A stretch of 64,000 bases of DNA from Streptomyces violaceoruber (GCF_033406955.1 NZ_CP137734.1:5208001-5272000), one strand, 5' to 3'. Numbered from the stretch's first letter, positions 35,625 through 44,061 are shown. The notes: generated from the sequence alone by a model not told the origin. Numbers and translations are program-made.

Positions 35625-36300
35625 CTCAGTGGCCGATCGGGTTGGGGTGTGCCCTGGGGCGCCGTGGCGTCCGGGGCGCCGGGTCGCGTCGGTGGTCGCG
35701 TGTCGTCGGGCCCGCGGTCCCGGGAGGCTACGGGTGTCCTCGGTGCTCGGTGCTCGGTGCTCGGTGCTCGGTGCTCGGTGCTCGGTGGTCGGTCGGGTGG
35801 GGTGTGCCGTGGGGCGCCGTGGCGTCCGGGGCGCCGGGCGGTGTCGGTGGTCGCGTGTCGTCGGGCCTGCGGTTCCGGGAGGCTACGGGTGTCCTCGGTG
35901 CTCGGTGCTCGGTGCTCGGTGCTCGGTGCTCGGTGCTCGGTGCTCGGTGCCCGGTGCCCAGTGCCCGGTGGTCGGTGGCCGGTCGGGTGGGGTGTGCCGT
36001 GGGGCGCCGTGGCGTCCGGGGCGCCGGGTCGCGCCGGTGGTCGCGTGTTGTCGGGCCCGCGGTTCCGGGAGGCTACGGGTGTCCGTCGGTGCCCGGTGCC
36101 CGGTGGTCGGTGGCCGGTCGGCTGGGGGTCCGTGGGCCGCTGGGGTGTCCGGGGGGCCGGGCCGCGTCGGTGGTCGCGTGTTGTCGGGCCCGCGGTTCCG
36201 GGAGGCTACGGGTGTCCGTCGGTGCCCGGTGGTCAGTGGCCGGTCGGGTGGGGGGTGCCGTGGGGCGCCGTGGGCCGCTGGGGTGTCCGGGGCGCGGACC
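35625..36300. repeat. nested tandem-repeat array (133-190 bp units with TGCTCGG heptamers)
   Basis: The anchor GGGAGGCTACGGGTGTC occurs at 35722, 35877, 36067 and 36200, giving unit lengths of 155, 190 and 133 bp. Each unit also carries GGGGCGCCGTGGCGTCC-like and GTGGTCGCGTGTCGTCGGGC-like blocks. Inside the first two units is a heptamer satellite: 6 perfect TGCTCGG copies at 35744-35785 and 7 at 35899-35947, decaying into TGCCCGG, TGGTCGG and TGGCCGG variants. Heptamer copy number explains most of the length difference. The right end overlaps the 3' end of the minus-strand DUF1772 gene. The stretch 35374-35624 to its left has no gene and no repeat I can see. No reading frame here looks real. 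Confidence 0.9.
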
Positions 36301-36796
36301 GCGCCGGTCGTCGTCCTCGTGTCGTCAGCCCCGCGGCCAGGCAGGCCGTCGCCAGCGTCGAGAGCACCGCGCGTACGACGTTCCAGGCCACCCACGGGTC
36401 CTCGAACCGCTCGCGCAATGCCGCCGGGTCGCCGGGGCGGGCCAGGGCGTCGTTGAGGGGGACGTTGCCGACCACGGTGACCAGGAACGCGAGCGCGTAC
36501 GCCGCCGCGCCCGCCCAGATCCACCGGCGGCCCGGCAGCCCGCGCGACTGCCACCCCGCGAGGCCCGCGAGGGCGAGTGCGCCCATGAAGACCAGCAGGA
36601 ACACCGGGTTCTGGATCACGCCGTTGATGTCGCGCATCACGTCGACGTACACCCGGTCCCCGCTGCGCGCCAGCGCCGGCATCACGGCGCAGGCGAAGAC
36701 GTAGAAGGCCCCGGCCATCAGTCCCGCGGCGACCGTGGCCGCGACCAGTACTCCACCGGCGGCACGGGCCCGCCGTTCCCCGTTGATGTCTGTCAT
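36233..36796 (-). CDS. DUF1772 / anthrone-oxygenase-like membrane protein
   Basis: 187 aa from ATG at 36796. Four hydrophobic spans are visible: GVLVAATVAAGLMAGAFYVF, NPVFLLVFMGALALAGLA, WAGAAAYALAFLVTVVG and VVRAVLSTLATACLAAGL. The segments VYVDVMRDINGVIQNPVF and NVPLNDALA are characteristic of the DUF1772 (anthrone oxygenase-like) family. The last about 28 residues (RRPARSAPRTPQRPTAPHG onward) are encoded by the adjacent tandem-repeat array, so the original C-terminus has probably been replaced or extended by repeat expansion. Biochemical role unknown. Confidence 0.82.
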   Translation of the reverse strand: MTDINGERRARAAGGVLVAATVAAGLMAGAFYVFACAVMPALARSGDRVYVDVMRDINGVIQNPVFLLVFMGALALAGLAGWQSRGLPGRRWIWAGAAAYALAFLVTVVGNVPLNDALARPGDPAALRERFEDPWVAWNVVRAVLSTLATACLAAGLTTRGRRPARSAPRTPQRPTAPHGTPHPTGH

Positions 36797-37011
36797 GCGT
36801 CCAGTCAACGGGCGCCGCGGCGCGCCCGACATGGCCCGGGCGCGCGGGCGCATACGCGAGCGTCCACGAGGGGGCGGTACGAGGGGTTCCGGGCGCGGGT
36901 GCGGGCAGGCACTGTAGAGGGGAGCGCTCCGCAAGCGGTCCGCGCGCGGTCTCCCTGCTCCCCTTTCCGGGCCCGTGCCTGAGCGGGCAAGCCCTAGGCG
37001 GTGACAGGAAC

Positions 37012-37602
37012 ATGGCACTGGGTACGGCCACCGACCCGTACGAGCTGCGGTTCGACACCGGGCGGATCAGTCTGGACCTCATCGCCACCACCCACCCCGC
37101 GGAACGCCTCGACTCCGTCGACGCCCTGCGCGCCTGGATCACCGGCTCCGGACTCGTCCCGCCCGGCACCCCGCTGGCCCACGCCGACCCGTCCTGGCTG
37201 ACCGGCTTCCGCGAACTGCGCGGCGAGACCGCCCGCTTGGTGCGCGGCCACCCGGTACCCCACAGCCACCCCTACGCACTCGCCCTCGCCCGCGTCAACG
37301 AACTCGCCCTCGCCGCACCCCCCGCACCCCGTGCGGTCCCCGGCGAGGACGGCACGCTGGTGCGGGAGCTGACCGGGCCACCGCGGTGCGCCGCGCTGCT
37401 CGGGGCGCTGGCCCGGGACGTGGTGGAACTGCTCACCGACCCCGTCGCGCGGGCGAGCCTCAGGCAGTGCGCGGGCGACAACTGCCCCATCGTGTACGTG
37501 GACACCTCCCGCGGCCGCCGCCGGCGCTGGTGCTCCAGCGAGGTCTGCGGCAACCGCGAGCGCGTCGCCCGGCACCGCCGCCGCGTCGCGCTGTCCCGGT
37601 AG
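37012..37602 (+). CDS. CGNR zinc-finger / ABATE-domain protein
   Basis: 196 aa from ATG at 37012. An N-terminal ABATE domain (RFDTGRISLDLIATTHP, ERLDSVDALRAWI) is followed by a C-terminal CGNR zinc finger. The finger has CAGDNCPIVYVDTSRGRRRR, WCSSEVCGNRERVARHRRR, containing the four Cys ligands and the CGNR motif. This family is treated as stress-induced putative transcription regulators, probably DNA-binding through the basic finger. It is a single gene, upstream of but unrelated to the sigma-factor pair. Confidence 0.88.
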   Translation: MALGTATDPYELRFDTGRISLDLIATTHPAERLDSVDALRAWITGSGLVPPGTPLAHADPSWLTGFRELRGETARLVRGHPVPHSHPYALALARVNELALAAPPAPRAVPGEDGTLVRELTGPPRCAALLGALARDVVELLTDPVARASLRQCAGDNCPIVYVDTSRGRRRRWCSSEVCGNRERVARHRRRVALSR

Positions 37603-37732
37603 GTCCGCCCGCGTCCCCTTCGTACCGCGCCTTGGAGAAATCCCTCATCTCGTTTTGAACACGCCGCACTTCGCGTCCGTACCGAATGGGCGAGCGACCG
37701 ACTGGGGGAACCCCCGGACATCGGAGGTGGGC

Positions 37733-38311
37733 GTGCGCAAGGATTCCGTCGTGGCCAATGAACGTGGTGCGAGGGCCCGACATCGCATGTCGCAGTCGTC
37801 CTCGGAACCCGACGAGGAGCTGATGCGCGCGCTGTACCGCGAGCACGCCGGCCCCTTGCTGGCCTACGTGCTGCGGCTGGTCGCGGGGGACCGCCAGCGC
37901 GCCGAGGACGTCGTCCAGGAGACGCTCATCCGTGCCTGGAAGAACGCCGGTCAGCTCAACCGTGCGACCGGATCGGTACGCCCCTGGCTGGTGACGGTCG
38001 CACGTCGCATCGTCATCGACGGCCACCGCAGCCGGCAGGCCCGGCCGCAGGAGGTCGATCCGTCGCCGCTGGAGGTCATCCCCGCGGAGGACGAGATCGA
38101 CAAGGCGCTGTGGCTGATGACGCTGTCGGACGCGCTCGACGACCTGACCCCGGCCCACCGGGAGGTCCTCGTCGAGACGTACTTCAAGGGGCGTACCGTC
38201 AATGAGGCGGCGCAGACACTGGGCATACCCAGCGGAACCGTTCGCTCCCGGGTGTTCTACGCCCTGCGTTCGATGAAGCTGGCTCTGGAGGAGCGGGGGG
38301 TGACGGCGTGA
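37733..38311 (+). CDS. sigU: ECF RNA polymerase sigma factor (SigU)
   Basis: 192 aa from GTG at 37733, with GGAGGT 5 nt upstream. Region 2 (DEELMRALYREHAGPLLAYV, AEDVVQETLIRAWKN) melts and reads the -10. Region 4 (LTPAHREVLVETYFKGRTV, GIPSGTVRSRVFYALRSMK) reads the -35. There is no sigma-3 domain, so it is an ECF factor. The stop overlaps the start of its anti-sigma gene, the usual sign of stoichiometric control. Gene symbol rests on local gene order as I recall it in S. coelicolor (sigU-rsuA next to helicase, malic enzyme, hupA, murA). Confidence 0.8.
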   Translation: MRKDSVVANERGARARHRMSQSSSEPDEELMRALYREHAGPLLAYVLRLVAGDRQRAEDVVQETLIRAWKNAGQLNRATGSVRPWLVTVARRIVIDGHRSRQARPQEVDPSPLEVIPAEDEIDKALWLMTLSDALDDLTPAHREVLVETYFKGRTVNEAAQTLGIPSGTVRSRVFYALRSMKLALEERGVTA

Positions 38312-39159
38312 TGAGCGGCTACGGGGGAGTACAGGGATTCGGCCCGGGGGACACGGGTAACTCTGTCCCCATGCAGGGAACACCGGCGCCGAACGAGCAC
38401 GAGACCGTCGGCGCCTATGCCCTCGGGATCCTCGACGACGCCGAGGCGACGGCCTTCGAGGCCCACCTCGCCACCTGCGAGTGGTGCGCCCAGCAGCTCG
38501 ACGAGCTGGCCGGCATGGAGCCGATGATGGCGGCACTCGCGGACCTGCCGGGCACCGGCACGCCCGCCGTCGCCGAGTCGCTCACCGTGAAGCCCAGCGC
38601 ACGGCTCTCGGAGAAGCTCGTCGACGAGGTCGCCGAACGCCGCGCGAGCAAACGCCGCCGCAACTTCTACCTGGTGGGCACCGCGGCCGCGCTGATCATC
38701 GGCGGCCCGTTCGCCGCGGTGGCGACCACGGGCGGCGGGGGCGGCGGCGGTGACGACGGCGGCGGCCGCAGGGCCGAGGCCACGCAGCAGGCCGCGAGTC
38801 CCGCCGAGTCCGCCTTCGCCGCCATGCCGGACCGGGTCACCGCCACCGACCCGGGCACGCAGGTCAGCGCGACCGTGGCCCTGGAGAAGAAGGCCTGGGG
38901 CACCGAAACGGTCCTGGAGCTGAAGAACCTCAAGGGCCCCCAGAAGTGCTCCCTGATCGCCGTCGGCAAGAACGGCGAGCGGGAGACGCTCACCTCCTGG
39001 TCGGTCCCCGACTGGGGGTACGGCATCCCGGGCGCCACCACCGAGAAGGCCAAGAAGCCGCTCTACGTGCACGGCGGCGCCGCCTTCGAACCCAACCAGA
39101 TCTCCCACTTCGAGGTCATGACCTTCGACGGGAAGCGGCTCGTGGAGGTCGACGCGTAG
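38311..39159 (+). CDS. rsuA: membrane-anchored zinc anti-sigma factor (RsuA)
   Basis: 282 aa. ATG at 38311 shares one base with the sigma stop; GTG at 38308 is an alternative. The N-terminal anti-sigma (ZAS) domain has HETVGAYALGILDDAE and the zinc motif HLATCEWC (HxxxCxxC). A transmembrane helix near 115-135 (FYLVGTAAALIIGGPFAAVA) precedes a Gly-rich linker and an extracytoplasmic domain of about 120 residues (VTATDPGTQVSATVALEKKA onward). It sequesters SigU at the membrane until a signal releases it. The nature of the signal is unknown. Confidence 0.82.
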   Translation: MSGYGGVQGFGPGDTGNSVPMQGTPAPNEHETVGAYALGILDDAEATAFEAHLATCEWCAQQLDELAGMEPMMAALADLPGTGTPAVAESLTVKPSARLSEKLVDEVAERRASKRRRNFYLVGTAAALIIGGPFAAVATTGGGGGGGDDGGGRRAEATQQAASPAESAFAAMPDRVTATDPGTQVSATVALEKKAWGTETVLELKNLKGPQKCSLIAVGKNGERETLTSWSVPDWGYGIPGATTEKAKKPLYVHGGAAFEPNQISHFEVMTFDGKRLVEVDA

Positions 39160-39241
39160 CGCGGGCCGCAGGCGCGCCGTAGCTTCCCGGGCCCCCTTCG
39201 CGTATTTTTGACGGCTGCCCAGCACGTCAGAAGGGGGCCCG

Positions 39242-41578
39242 GTGGCCGCACAGGCTCAACAGGATTCAGCGGTCGACTCGGAGCACGAGCCCGTACGGAA
39301 GCACTCCGCACGGGAGGACTCCGTACGGGACCGAGAGATCGACGTGGAACAGGCGCACCTCGACCGGGTGTACCGCCGCCTCGAGGAGAAGATCCACGAG
39401 GCGGAGTTCCTCATGCACGACGCCGCGCAGCGCGGCCACGTCGGCACGCCCGGCGCCCTCGCCGAGCGCGACGCGCAGGTCTTCCGGGCCGGCATCCACC
39501 TCAACCGCCTGAACAACGAGTTCGAGGACTTCCTGTTCGGCCGCATCGACCTGCTCCTCGGCAAGGACGGCAAGAAGGGCCCGGACGGCGCGTACACGGC
39601 CGTCGAGCCCGCCGACGGCGCCCTCGGGCCCGACGGCACCGCAGACATCGCCGAGACCCTGCACATCGGCCGCATCGGGGTCCTGGACGAGGACTACGCG
39701 CCGCTGGTCATCGACTGGCGGGCGCCGGCCGCCGCCCCGTTCTACCGGTCCACGCCGGTCGACCCGGGCCGGGTCGTGCGCCGCCGGGTGATCCGCTCCA
39801 AGGGGCGGCGCGTCCTCGGCGTCGAGGACGACCTGATGCGGCCCGAGATCACGGCCCGGCTGGACGGCGAGGAGCTGGCCGTCGTCGGCGACGGCGCCCT
39901 GATGGCCGCCCTCGGCCAGGCCCGTACCCACTCCATGCGGGACATCGTGGCCTCCATCCAGGCCGAGCAGGACCGGGTGATCCGCGCCCCCGCCGCCTCA
40001 GTGACCTACGTCGAGGGCGGCCCCGGCACCGGCAAGACCGCCGTCGCGCTGCACCGGGCGGCGTACCTGCTCTACCAGGACCGGCGCCGGTACGCGGGCG
40101 GCATCCTGATCGTCTCGCCGACGCCGCTGCTCGTGGCGTACACCGAGGGCGTGCTGCCCTCGCTGGGCGAGGAGGGGCAGGTCGCCATCCGCGCGATCGG
40201 TTCGCTGGCCGACGACGCGGCGGGCGCCGAGGCCACGCTGTACGACTCCCCGGCCACCGCACGCGCCAAGGGTTCCGCCCGCATGCTCCGGGTCCTGCGC
40301 AGGGCCGCGCGCGGAGCGCTGGAGCCGGCCGACTCGCCGACGCTGCTCAGGGTCGTCGCCTTCGGCCGCCGCCTCGAACTGGAGGCCGAGGAGCTGGCCG
40401 GCATCCGCCGCACCGTCCTCGGCGGCACCGCGCCCGTCAACCTGCTGCGTCCGCGCGCCCGCCGGCTGCTCCTGGACGCCCTGTGGGAGAAGTCGGGCGC
40501 CGGAGCCCGGCACAGCGATCCCGAGCTGGCCGCCGAGCTGCGCTCCTCCTTCGACGAGGACGTCAGCTCCGAGGACTCCTTCACCGGCTTCCTGGACGCC
40601 TGGTGGCCGGAGCTGACCCCGGGCGCCGTGCTGGCCGCCATGGCGGACGAGCGCCGCCTGGGCCGCTGGGCCCGGCGCGTGCTGAACCCGGGCGAGGTCC
40701 GCAAGGTGGCCCGTTCGCTGCGGCGCGAGGGCCACTCCGTGCACGACATCGCCCTGCTCGACGAACTCCAGGCGATCGTCGGCACCCCGGCCCGCCCCCG
40801 CAAGCGGCGCGAGCAGGACCCGCTGGACCAGCTCACCGGCCTGGACGAGCTGATGCCGCAGCGCGAGGAGACCCAGTGGGAGCGCGCCGAGCGCCTCGCC
40901 CAGGAGCGCACCGAGTACGCGCACGTCATCGTCGACGAGGCGCAGGACCTCACCCCCATGCAGTGGCGGATGGTCGGCCGCCGCGGCCGGCACGCCACCT
41001 GGACGGTCGTCGGCGACCCGGCCCAGTCCTCCTGGTCCGACCCCGACGAGGCGGCCGCCGCCCGTGACGAGGCCCTCGGCAGCCGCCCGCGCCGCCGCTT
41101 CGAGCTGACCGTGAACTACCGCAACCCGGCCGAGATCGCCGAGCTGGCGGCGAAGGTCCTGGCGCTGGCCATGCCCGGCTCCACGTCCCCGTCGGCCGTA
41201 CGCTCGACCGGCGTCGAACCGCGCTTCGCGGTGGTGGAGGAGTCCCTCGCCCGCACGGTCCGCGCGGAGGCGGCCCGGCTGCTCGGCCTCGTCGACGGCA
41301 CCGTCGGCGTCGTGGTCGCCATGAACCGGCGCGAGGAGGCCCGGCGCTGGCTGGCCGGGCTCGGCGACCGCGTGGTGGCGCTGGGCAGCCTGGAGGCCAA
41401 GGGCCTGGAGTACGACGCCACGGTCGTGGTCTCCCCGGCCGAGATCGCCGACGAGTCGCCCGCCGGACTGCGCGTGCTGTACGTCGCCCTGACCCGGGCC
41501 ACCCAGCAGCTGACGGTCGTCTCCGGCGAACGGGACGAGCCGGACGCCTCGGGGGTGCCGGACCTGCTGCGCGACTGA
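39242..41578 (+). CDS. HelD-like RNA-polymerase-associated SF1 ATPase
   Basis: 778 aa from GTG at 39242, behind AAGGGGGCC. Residues about 30-75 form a coiled coil (IDVEQAHLDRVYRRLEEKIH) like the HelD arm that enters the RNA polymerase secondary channel. Walker A GGPGTGKTAVALHR is at about 259-272. UvrD-like motifs follow: HVIVDEAQDLTPMQWRMVG, VVGDPAQSSW and VLYVALTRATQQLTVVSG. HelD proteins release stalled or drug-blocked RNA polymerase, and some Streptomyces homologues act in rifamycin tolerance (family knowledge). A DNA-helicase role cannot be excluded. It is followed by a terminator shared with a predicted small RNA on the other strand. Confidence 0.88.
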   Translation: MAAQAQQDSAVDSEHEPVRKHSAREDSVRDREIDVEQAHLDRVYRRLEEKIHEAEFLMHDAAQRGHVGTPGALAERDAQVFRAGIHLNRLNNEFEDFLFGRIDLLLGKDGKKGPDGAYTAVEPADGALGPDGTADIAETLHIGRIGVLDEDYAPLVIDWRAPAAAPFYRSTPVDPGRVVRRRVIRSKGRRVLGVEDDLMRPEITARLDGEELAVVGDGALMAALGQARTHSMRDIVASIQAEQDRVIRAPAASVTYVEGGPGTGKTAVALHRAAYLLYQDRRRYAGGILIVSPTPLLVAYTEGVLPSLGEEGQVAIRAIGSLADDAAGAEATLYDSPATARAKGSARMLRVLRRAARGALEPADSPTLLRVVAFGRRLELEAEELAGIRRTVLGGTAPVNLLRPRARRLLLDALWEKSGAGARHSDPELAAELRSSFDEDVSSEDSFTGFLDAWWPELTPGAVLAAMADERRLGRWARRVLNPGEVRKVARSLRREGHSVHDIALLDELQAIVGTPARPRKRREQDPLDQLTGLDELMPQREETQWERAERLAQERTEYAHVIVDEAQDLTPMQWRMVGRRGRHATWTVVGDPAQSSWSDPDEAAAARDEALGSRPRRRFELTVNYRNPAEIAELAAKVLALAMPGSTSPSAVRSTGVEPRFAVVEESLARTVRAEAARLLGLVDGTVGVVVAMNRREEARRWLAGLGDRVVALGSLEAKGLEYDATVVVSPAEIADESPAGLRVLYVALTRATQQLTVVSGERDEPDASGVPDLLRD

Positions 41579-41604
41579 GCGCCGGGCCGGGGAGCGGCCG
41601 CAGA

Positions 41605-41747
41605 CGTGCGGAAGGCCCGCGCCGTGCGACGGCGCGGGCCTTCCGCTCTCGTTCAAGTGGCACCGACCCGCCATGCTCGCCTCGCGGCAAGTGGTCGCTC
41701 GTAGCGACGAAGGTTGGGCCCGGGGGCTTGGATCGAGCCGGTGCCAC
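41605..41747 (-). ncRNA. predicted small RNA antisense to the flanking gene direction
   Basis: On the minus strand TTGTCT (41774-41779) and TACCTT (41752-41757), spaced 16 nt, form a good sigma-70-type promoter. Transcription would start near 41745-41747, where a 9-bp closing stem begins: 41739-41747 pairs perfectly with 41657-41665. Inside are a 6-bp hairpin (41694-41699 with 41703-41708) and a CCGC/GCGG stem. The transcript would run into the 17-bp terminator hairpin 41609-41645, giving about 140 nt. No ribosome site or convincing reading frame is present. Expression is not shown and the target is unknown. Confidence 0.55.
41609..41645. terminator. bidirectional terminator, HelD-like gene / predicted sRNA
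   Basis: A perfect 17-bp stem (41609-41625 with 41629-41645, 3-nt loop) lies 30 nt after the HelD-like stop. On the minus strand it would end the predicted small RNA. Confidence 0.85.
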
Positions 41748-41751
41748 GTCC

Positions 41752-41779
41752 AAGGTAACAAACGATCCCCGCAAGACAA
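41752..41779 (-). promoter_or_regulatory. promoter of the predicted small RNA
   Basis: Minus-strand -35 TTGTCT and -10 TACCTT with 16-nt spacing. It is the best -35/-10 pair I found in the window. Confidence 0.5.
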
Positions 41780-42011
41780 TTCCCGTCCCGCGGGTTCCTT
41801 CGGCGATCGGGCCGCCATCGTGCCGCGTCGCCGTCCGAGTCTGCCGACGGGCCTTCCCCCGACGGGCCACTTCTCGTATGGTGGAAGTCGTTTTCCGAAA
41901 TCGGAGCGAACAAAAAGTTCGCAATCCGGGGCGGCTACCGCGTACCCAGTGGTAGGTGCGACGATCGGACGGCACAACCCAGTTACACGGTGAAAGCAGA
42001 GGAAGTCGGCC
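41780..42011 (+). promoter_or_regulatory. promoter region of malic enzyme gene with GCGAAC/GTTCGC palindrome
   Basis: No gene lies here. TATGGT at 41877-41882 may be a -10. GCGAAC (41906-41911) and GTTCGC (41917-41922) form a perfect inverted repeat around AAAAA, just downstream of it, placed like a repressor site. A GGAAG ribosome site (42003-42008 area) precedes the ATG. Confidence 0.4.
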
Positions 42012-43427
42012 ATGGCAACGGCGCCCAGCGTCTCCTACTCGATGACGGTCCGACTGGAGGTGCCCGCCGGCGGAACCGCCGTCTCGCAGCTCACCACGGC
42101 GGTGGAGTCCGCCGGCGGCTCGGTCACCGGCCTCGACGTCACGGCCTCGGGCCACGACAAGCTCCGCATCGACGTCACCATCGCGGCCGGCTCGACCGCC
42201 CACGCCGACGAGATCGTGGAGCAGCTGCGGGGCATCGAGGGCGTCAGCCTGGGCAAGGTCTCGGACCGTACCTTCCTCATGCACCTCGGCGGCAAGATCG
42301 AGATGCAGTCCAAGCACCCCATCCGCAACCGCGACGACCTGTCCATGGTCTACACGCCCGGCGTGGCGCGGGTATGCATGGCGATCGCCGAGAACCCCGA
42401 GGACGCCCGCCGCCTCACCATCAAGCGCAACTCCGTCGCGGTCGTGACCGACGGCTCCGCCGTGCTGGGCCTGGGCAACATCGGCCCGAAGGCCGCGCTG
42501 CCGGTGATGGAGGGCAAAGCGGCCCTGTTCAAGCGGTTCGCCGGGATCGACGCCTGGCCGATCTGCCTGGACACCCAGGACACCGACGCGATCGTCGAGA
42601 TCGTCAAGGCCATCGCCCCGGGCTTCGCCGGCATCAACCTGGAGGACATCTCGGCGCCCCGCTGCTTCGAGATCGAGGCCCGGCTGCGCGAGGCCCTGGA
42701 CATCCCCGTCTTCCACGACGACCAGCACGGCACCGCCATCGTCGTCCTCGCCGCGCTGACCAACGCCCTGCGCGTGGTGGGCAAGGGCATCGAGAACGTA
42801 CGGGTCGTCATGTCCGGCGCCGGCGCGGCCGGTACGGCCATCCTCAAGCTGCTGCTCGCCGCCGGGGTCAAGAACGCCGTCGTCGCCGACATCCACGGCG
42901 TCGTGCACACGGGCCGCGCGGACCTGGTGGACGCCGCGCCCGAGTCGGCCCTGCGCTGGATCGCCGACAACACCAACCCCGAGGGCCTCACCGGCACCCT
43001 CAAGGAGGCCGTGCACGGCGCCGACGTCTTCATCGGCGTCTCCGCCCCCAACGTCCTGGACGGCGAGGACGTGGCCGCCATGGCCGACGGCGCGATCGTG
43101 TTCGCGCTCGCGAACCCCGACCCCGAGGTGGACCCGGCGATCGCCCGGGAGACGGCCGCGGTCGTCGCCACCGGCCGCTCGGACTTCCCGAACCAGATCA
43201 ACAACGTGCTGGTCTTCCCGGGCGTCTTCCGCGGCCTGCTGGACGCCCAGTCCCGCACCGTCAACACCGAGATGATGCTTGCGGCCGCACACGCCCTCGC
43301 GAACGTGGTGACCGAGGACGAGATCAACCCGAACTACATCATCCCCAGCGTCTTCAACGACAAGGTCGCCGGTGCCGTCGCGGGCGCCGTGCGGGACGCG
43401 GCGAAGGCCGCCGGAGTGGTGGCGTAG
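42012..43427 (+). CDS. NAD(P)-dependent malic enzyme with N-terminal ACT domain
   Basis: 471 aa. Residues about 8-85 are an ACT-type regulatory domain (YSMTVRLEVPAGGTAVSQLT). The malic domain includes SMVYTPGVARVCMAI, SVAVVTDGSAVLGLGNIGPK with the catalytic Lys, and the metal ligands in FAGINLEDISAPRCFEIE and PVFHDDQHGTA. The dinucleotide fold is RVVMSGAGAAGTAILKLLL, whose acidic ADIHG suits NAD. It converts malate to pyruvate and CO2 in the cytosol, linking the TCA cycle to pyruvate. It is monocistronic, between the small RNA locus and hupA. Confidence 0.95.
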   Translation: MATAPSVSYSMTVRLEVPAGGTAVSQLTTAVESAGGSVTGLDVTASGHDKLRIDVTIAAGSTAHADEIVEQLRGIEGVSLGKVSDRTFLMHLGGKIEMQSKHPIRNRDDLSMVYTPGVARVCMAIAENPEDARRLTIKRNSVAVVTDGSAVLGLGNIGPKAALPVMEGKAALFKRFAGIDAWPICLDTQDTDAIVEIVKAIAPGFAGINLEDISAPRCFEIEARLREALDIPVFHDDQHGTAIVVLAALTNALRVVGKGIENVRVVMSGAGAAGTAILKLLLAAGVKNAVVADIHGVVHTGRADLVDAAPESALRWIADNTNPEGLTGTLKEAVHGADVFIGVSAPNVLDGEDVAAMADGAIVFALANPDPEVDPAIARETAAVVATGRSDFPNQINNVLVFPGVFRGLLDAQSRTVNTEMMLAAAHALANVVTEDEINPNYIIPSVFNDKVAGAVAGAVRDAAKAAGVVA

Positions 43428-43445
43428 TTCCCCCCGCCGGGGGAA
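43428..43445 (+). terminator. weak hairpin after malic enzyme gene
   Basis: TTCCCCC (43428-43434) pairs with GGGGGAA (43439-43445) immediately after the stop codon. It is short and has no T-run. Confidence 0.4.
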
Positions 43446-43779
43446 GGCGGCCTGTGGCGTGGTGGTGAGGATCACCACGGCGGGCCGCCGCTCCGGCGCG
43501 TCGCGGGATGTCGGGCTTCGGATCGCCCTCTAGGGTTGCGCAAGGCTCAGGCCCTCTCGGCGTGTGACTCCCAAGGGTGTTCTCACGACTCCTGGGGGTG
43601 CCGGATTGGCTTTACCGCCGCAGGTGGAGGCAGGATGCCTCCCTGGGCGCGAGGGTCTGACGACCGACCCGGGTCCGGGGAATGTCAGAGGGCCCTGGCA
43701 GCATCGGCATCGCTGTGCCCAACATGCGGCTCCGCCGCGTGGCACGCCTCAACGGCAAGAAGAACACGGGAGTAACAAC
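43446..43779 (+). promoter_or_regulatory. promoter and long leader of hupA
   Basis: A 334-nt gap without a gene. TAGGGT at 43531-43536 is a possible -10, which would leave a leader of about 235 nt. The region is rich in short G/C palindromes (for example AGGCAGGATGCCT at 43629-43641) and could fold, but I see no known riboswitch. A GGGAG ribosome site is at 43768-43772. Confidence 0.35.
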
Positions 43780-44061
43780 ATGAACCGCAGTGAGCTGGTG
43801 GCCGCGCTGGCCGACCGCGCCGAGGTGACCCGCAAGGACGCCGACGCCGTGCTGGCCGCCTTCGCCGAGGTTGTCGGCGACATCGTCTCCAAGGGCGACG
43901 AGAAGGTCACCATCCCCGGCTTCCTGACTTTCGAGCGCACCCACCGTGCCGCTCGCACCGCCCGCAACCCGCAGACCGGCGAGCCGATCCAGATTCCGGC
44001 CGGCTACAGCGTCAAGGTCTCCGCGGGCTCCAAGCTCAAGGAAGCCGCCAAGGGCAAGTAG
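43780..44061 (+). CDS. hupA: histone-like DNA-binding protein HU (HupA)
   Basis: 93 aa from ATG at 43780. It begins MNRSELVAALADRAEVTRKD and contains the HU DNA-wrapping arm TIPGFLTFERTHRAARTARN, PQTGEPIQIPA, ending in a short basic tail. It lacks the long Lys-rich C-terminal extension of the sporulation-type HupS. It bends and compacts DNA as a dimer. It is convergent with murA across a strong bidirectional terminator. Confidence 0.97.
   Translation: MNRSELVAALADRAEVTRKDADAVLAAFAEVVGDIVSKGDEKVTIPGFLTFERTHRAARTARNPQTGEPIQIPAGYSVKVSAGSKLKEAAKGK

Noticed and set aside
35625..36300. CRISPR array
   Set aside because: Units are contiguous tandem repeats of unequal length without unique spacers, and no cas genes are present.
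41653..41913. An 86-codon minus-strand frame upstream of malic enzyme
   Set aside because: It has no ribosome site and no family, and it overlaps a much better predicted structured RNA.
41906..41922. Possible SOS (LexA) box GAAC-N-GTTC
   Set aside because: The actinobacterial box needs a 4-nt centre (GAAC-N4-GTTC); here the centre is 5 nt, and the gene is metabolic.
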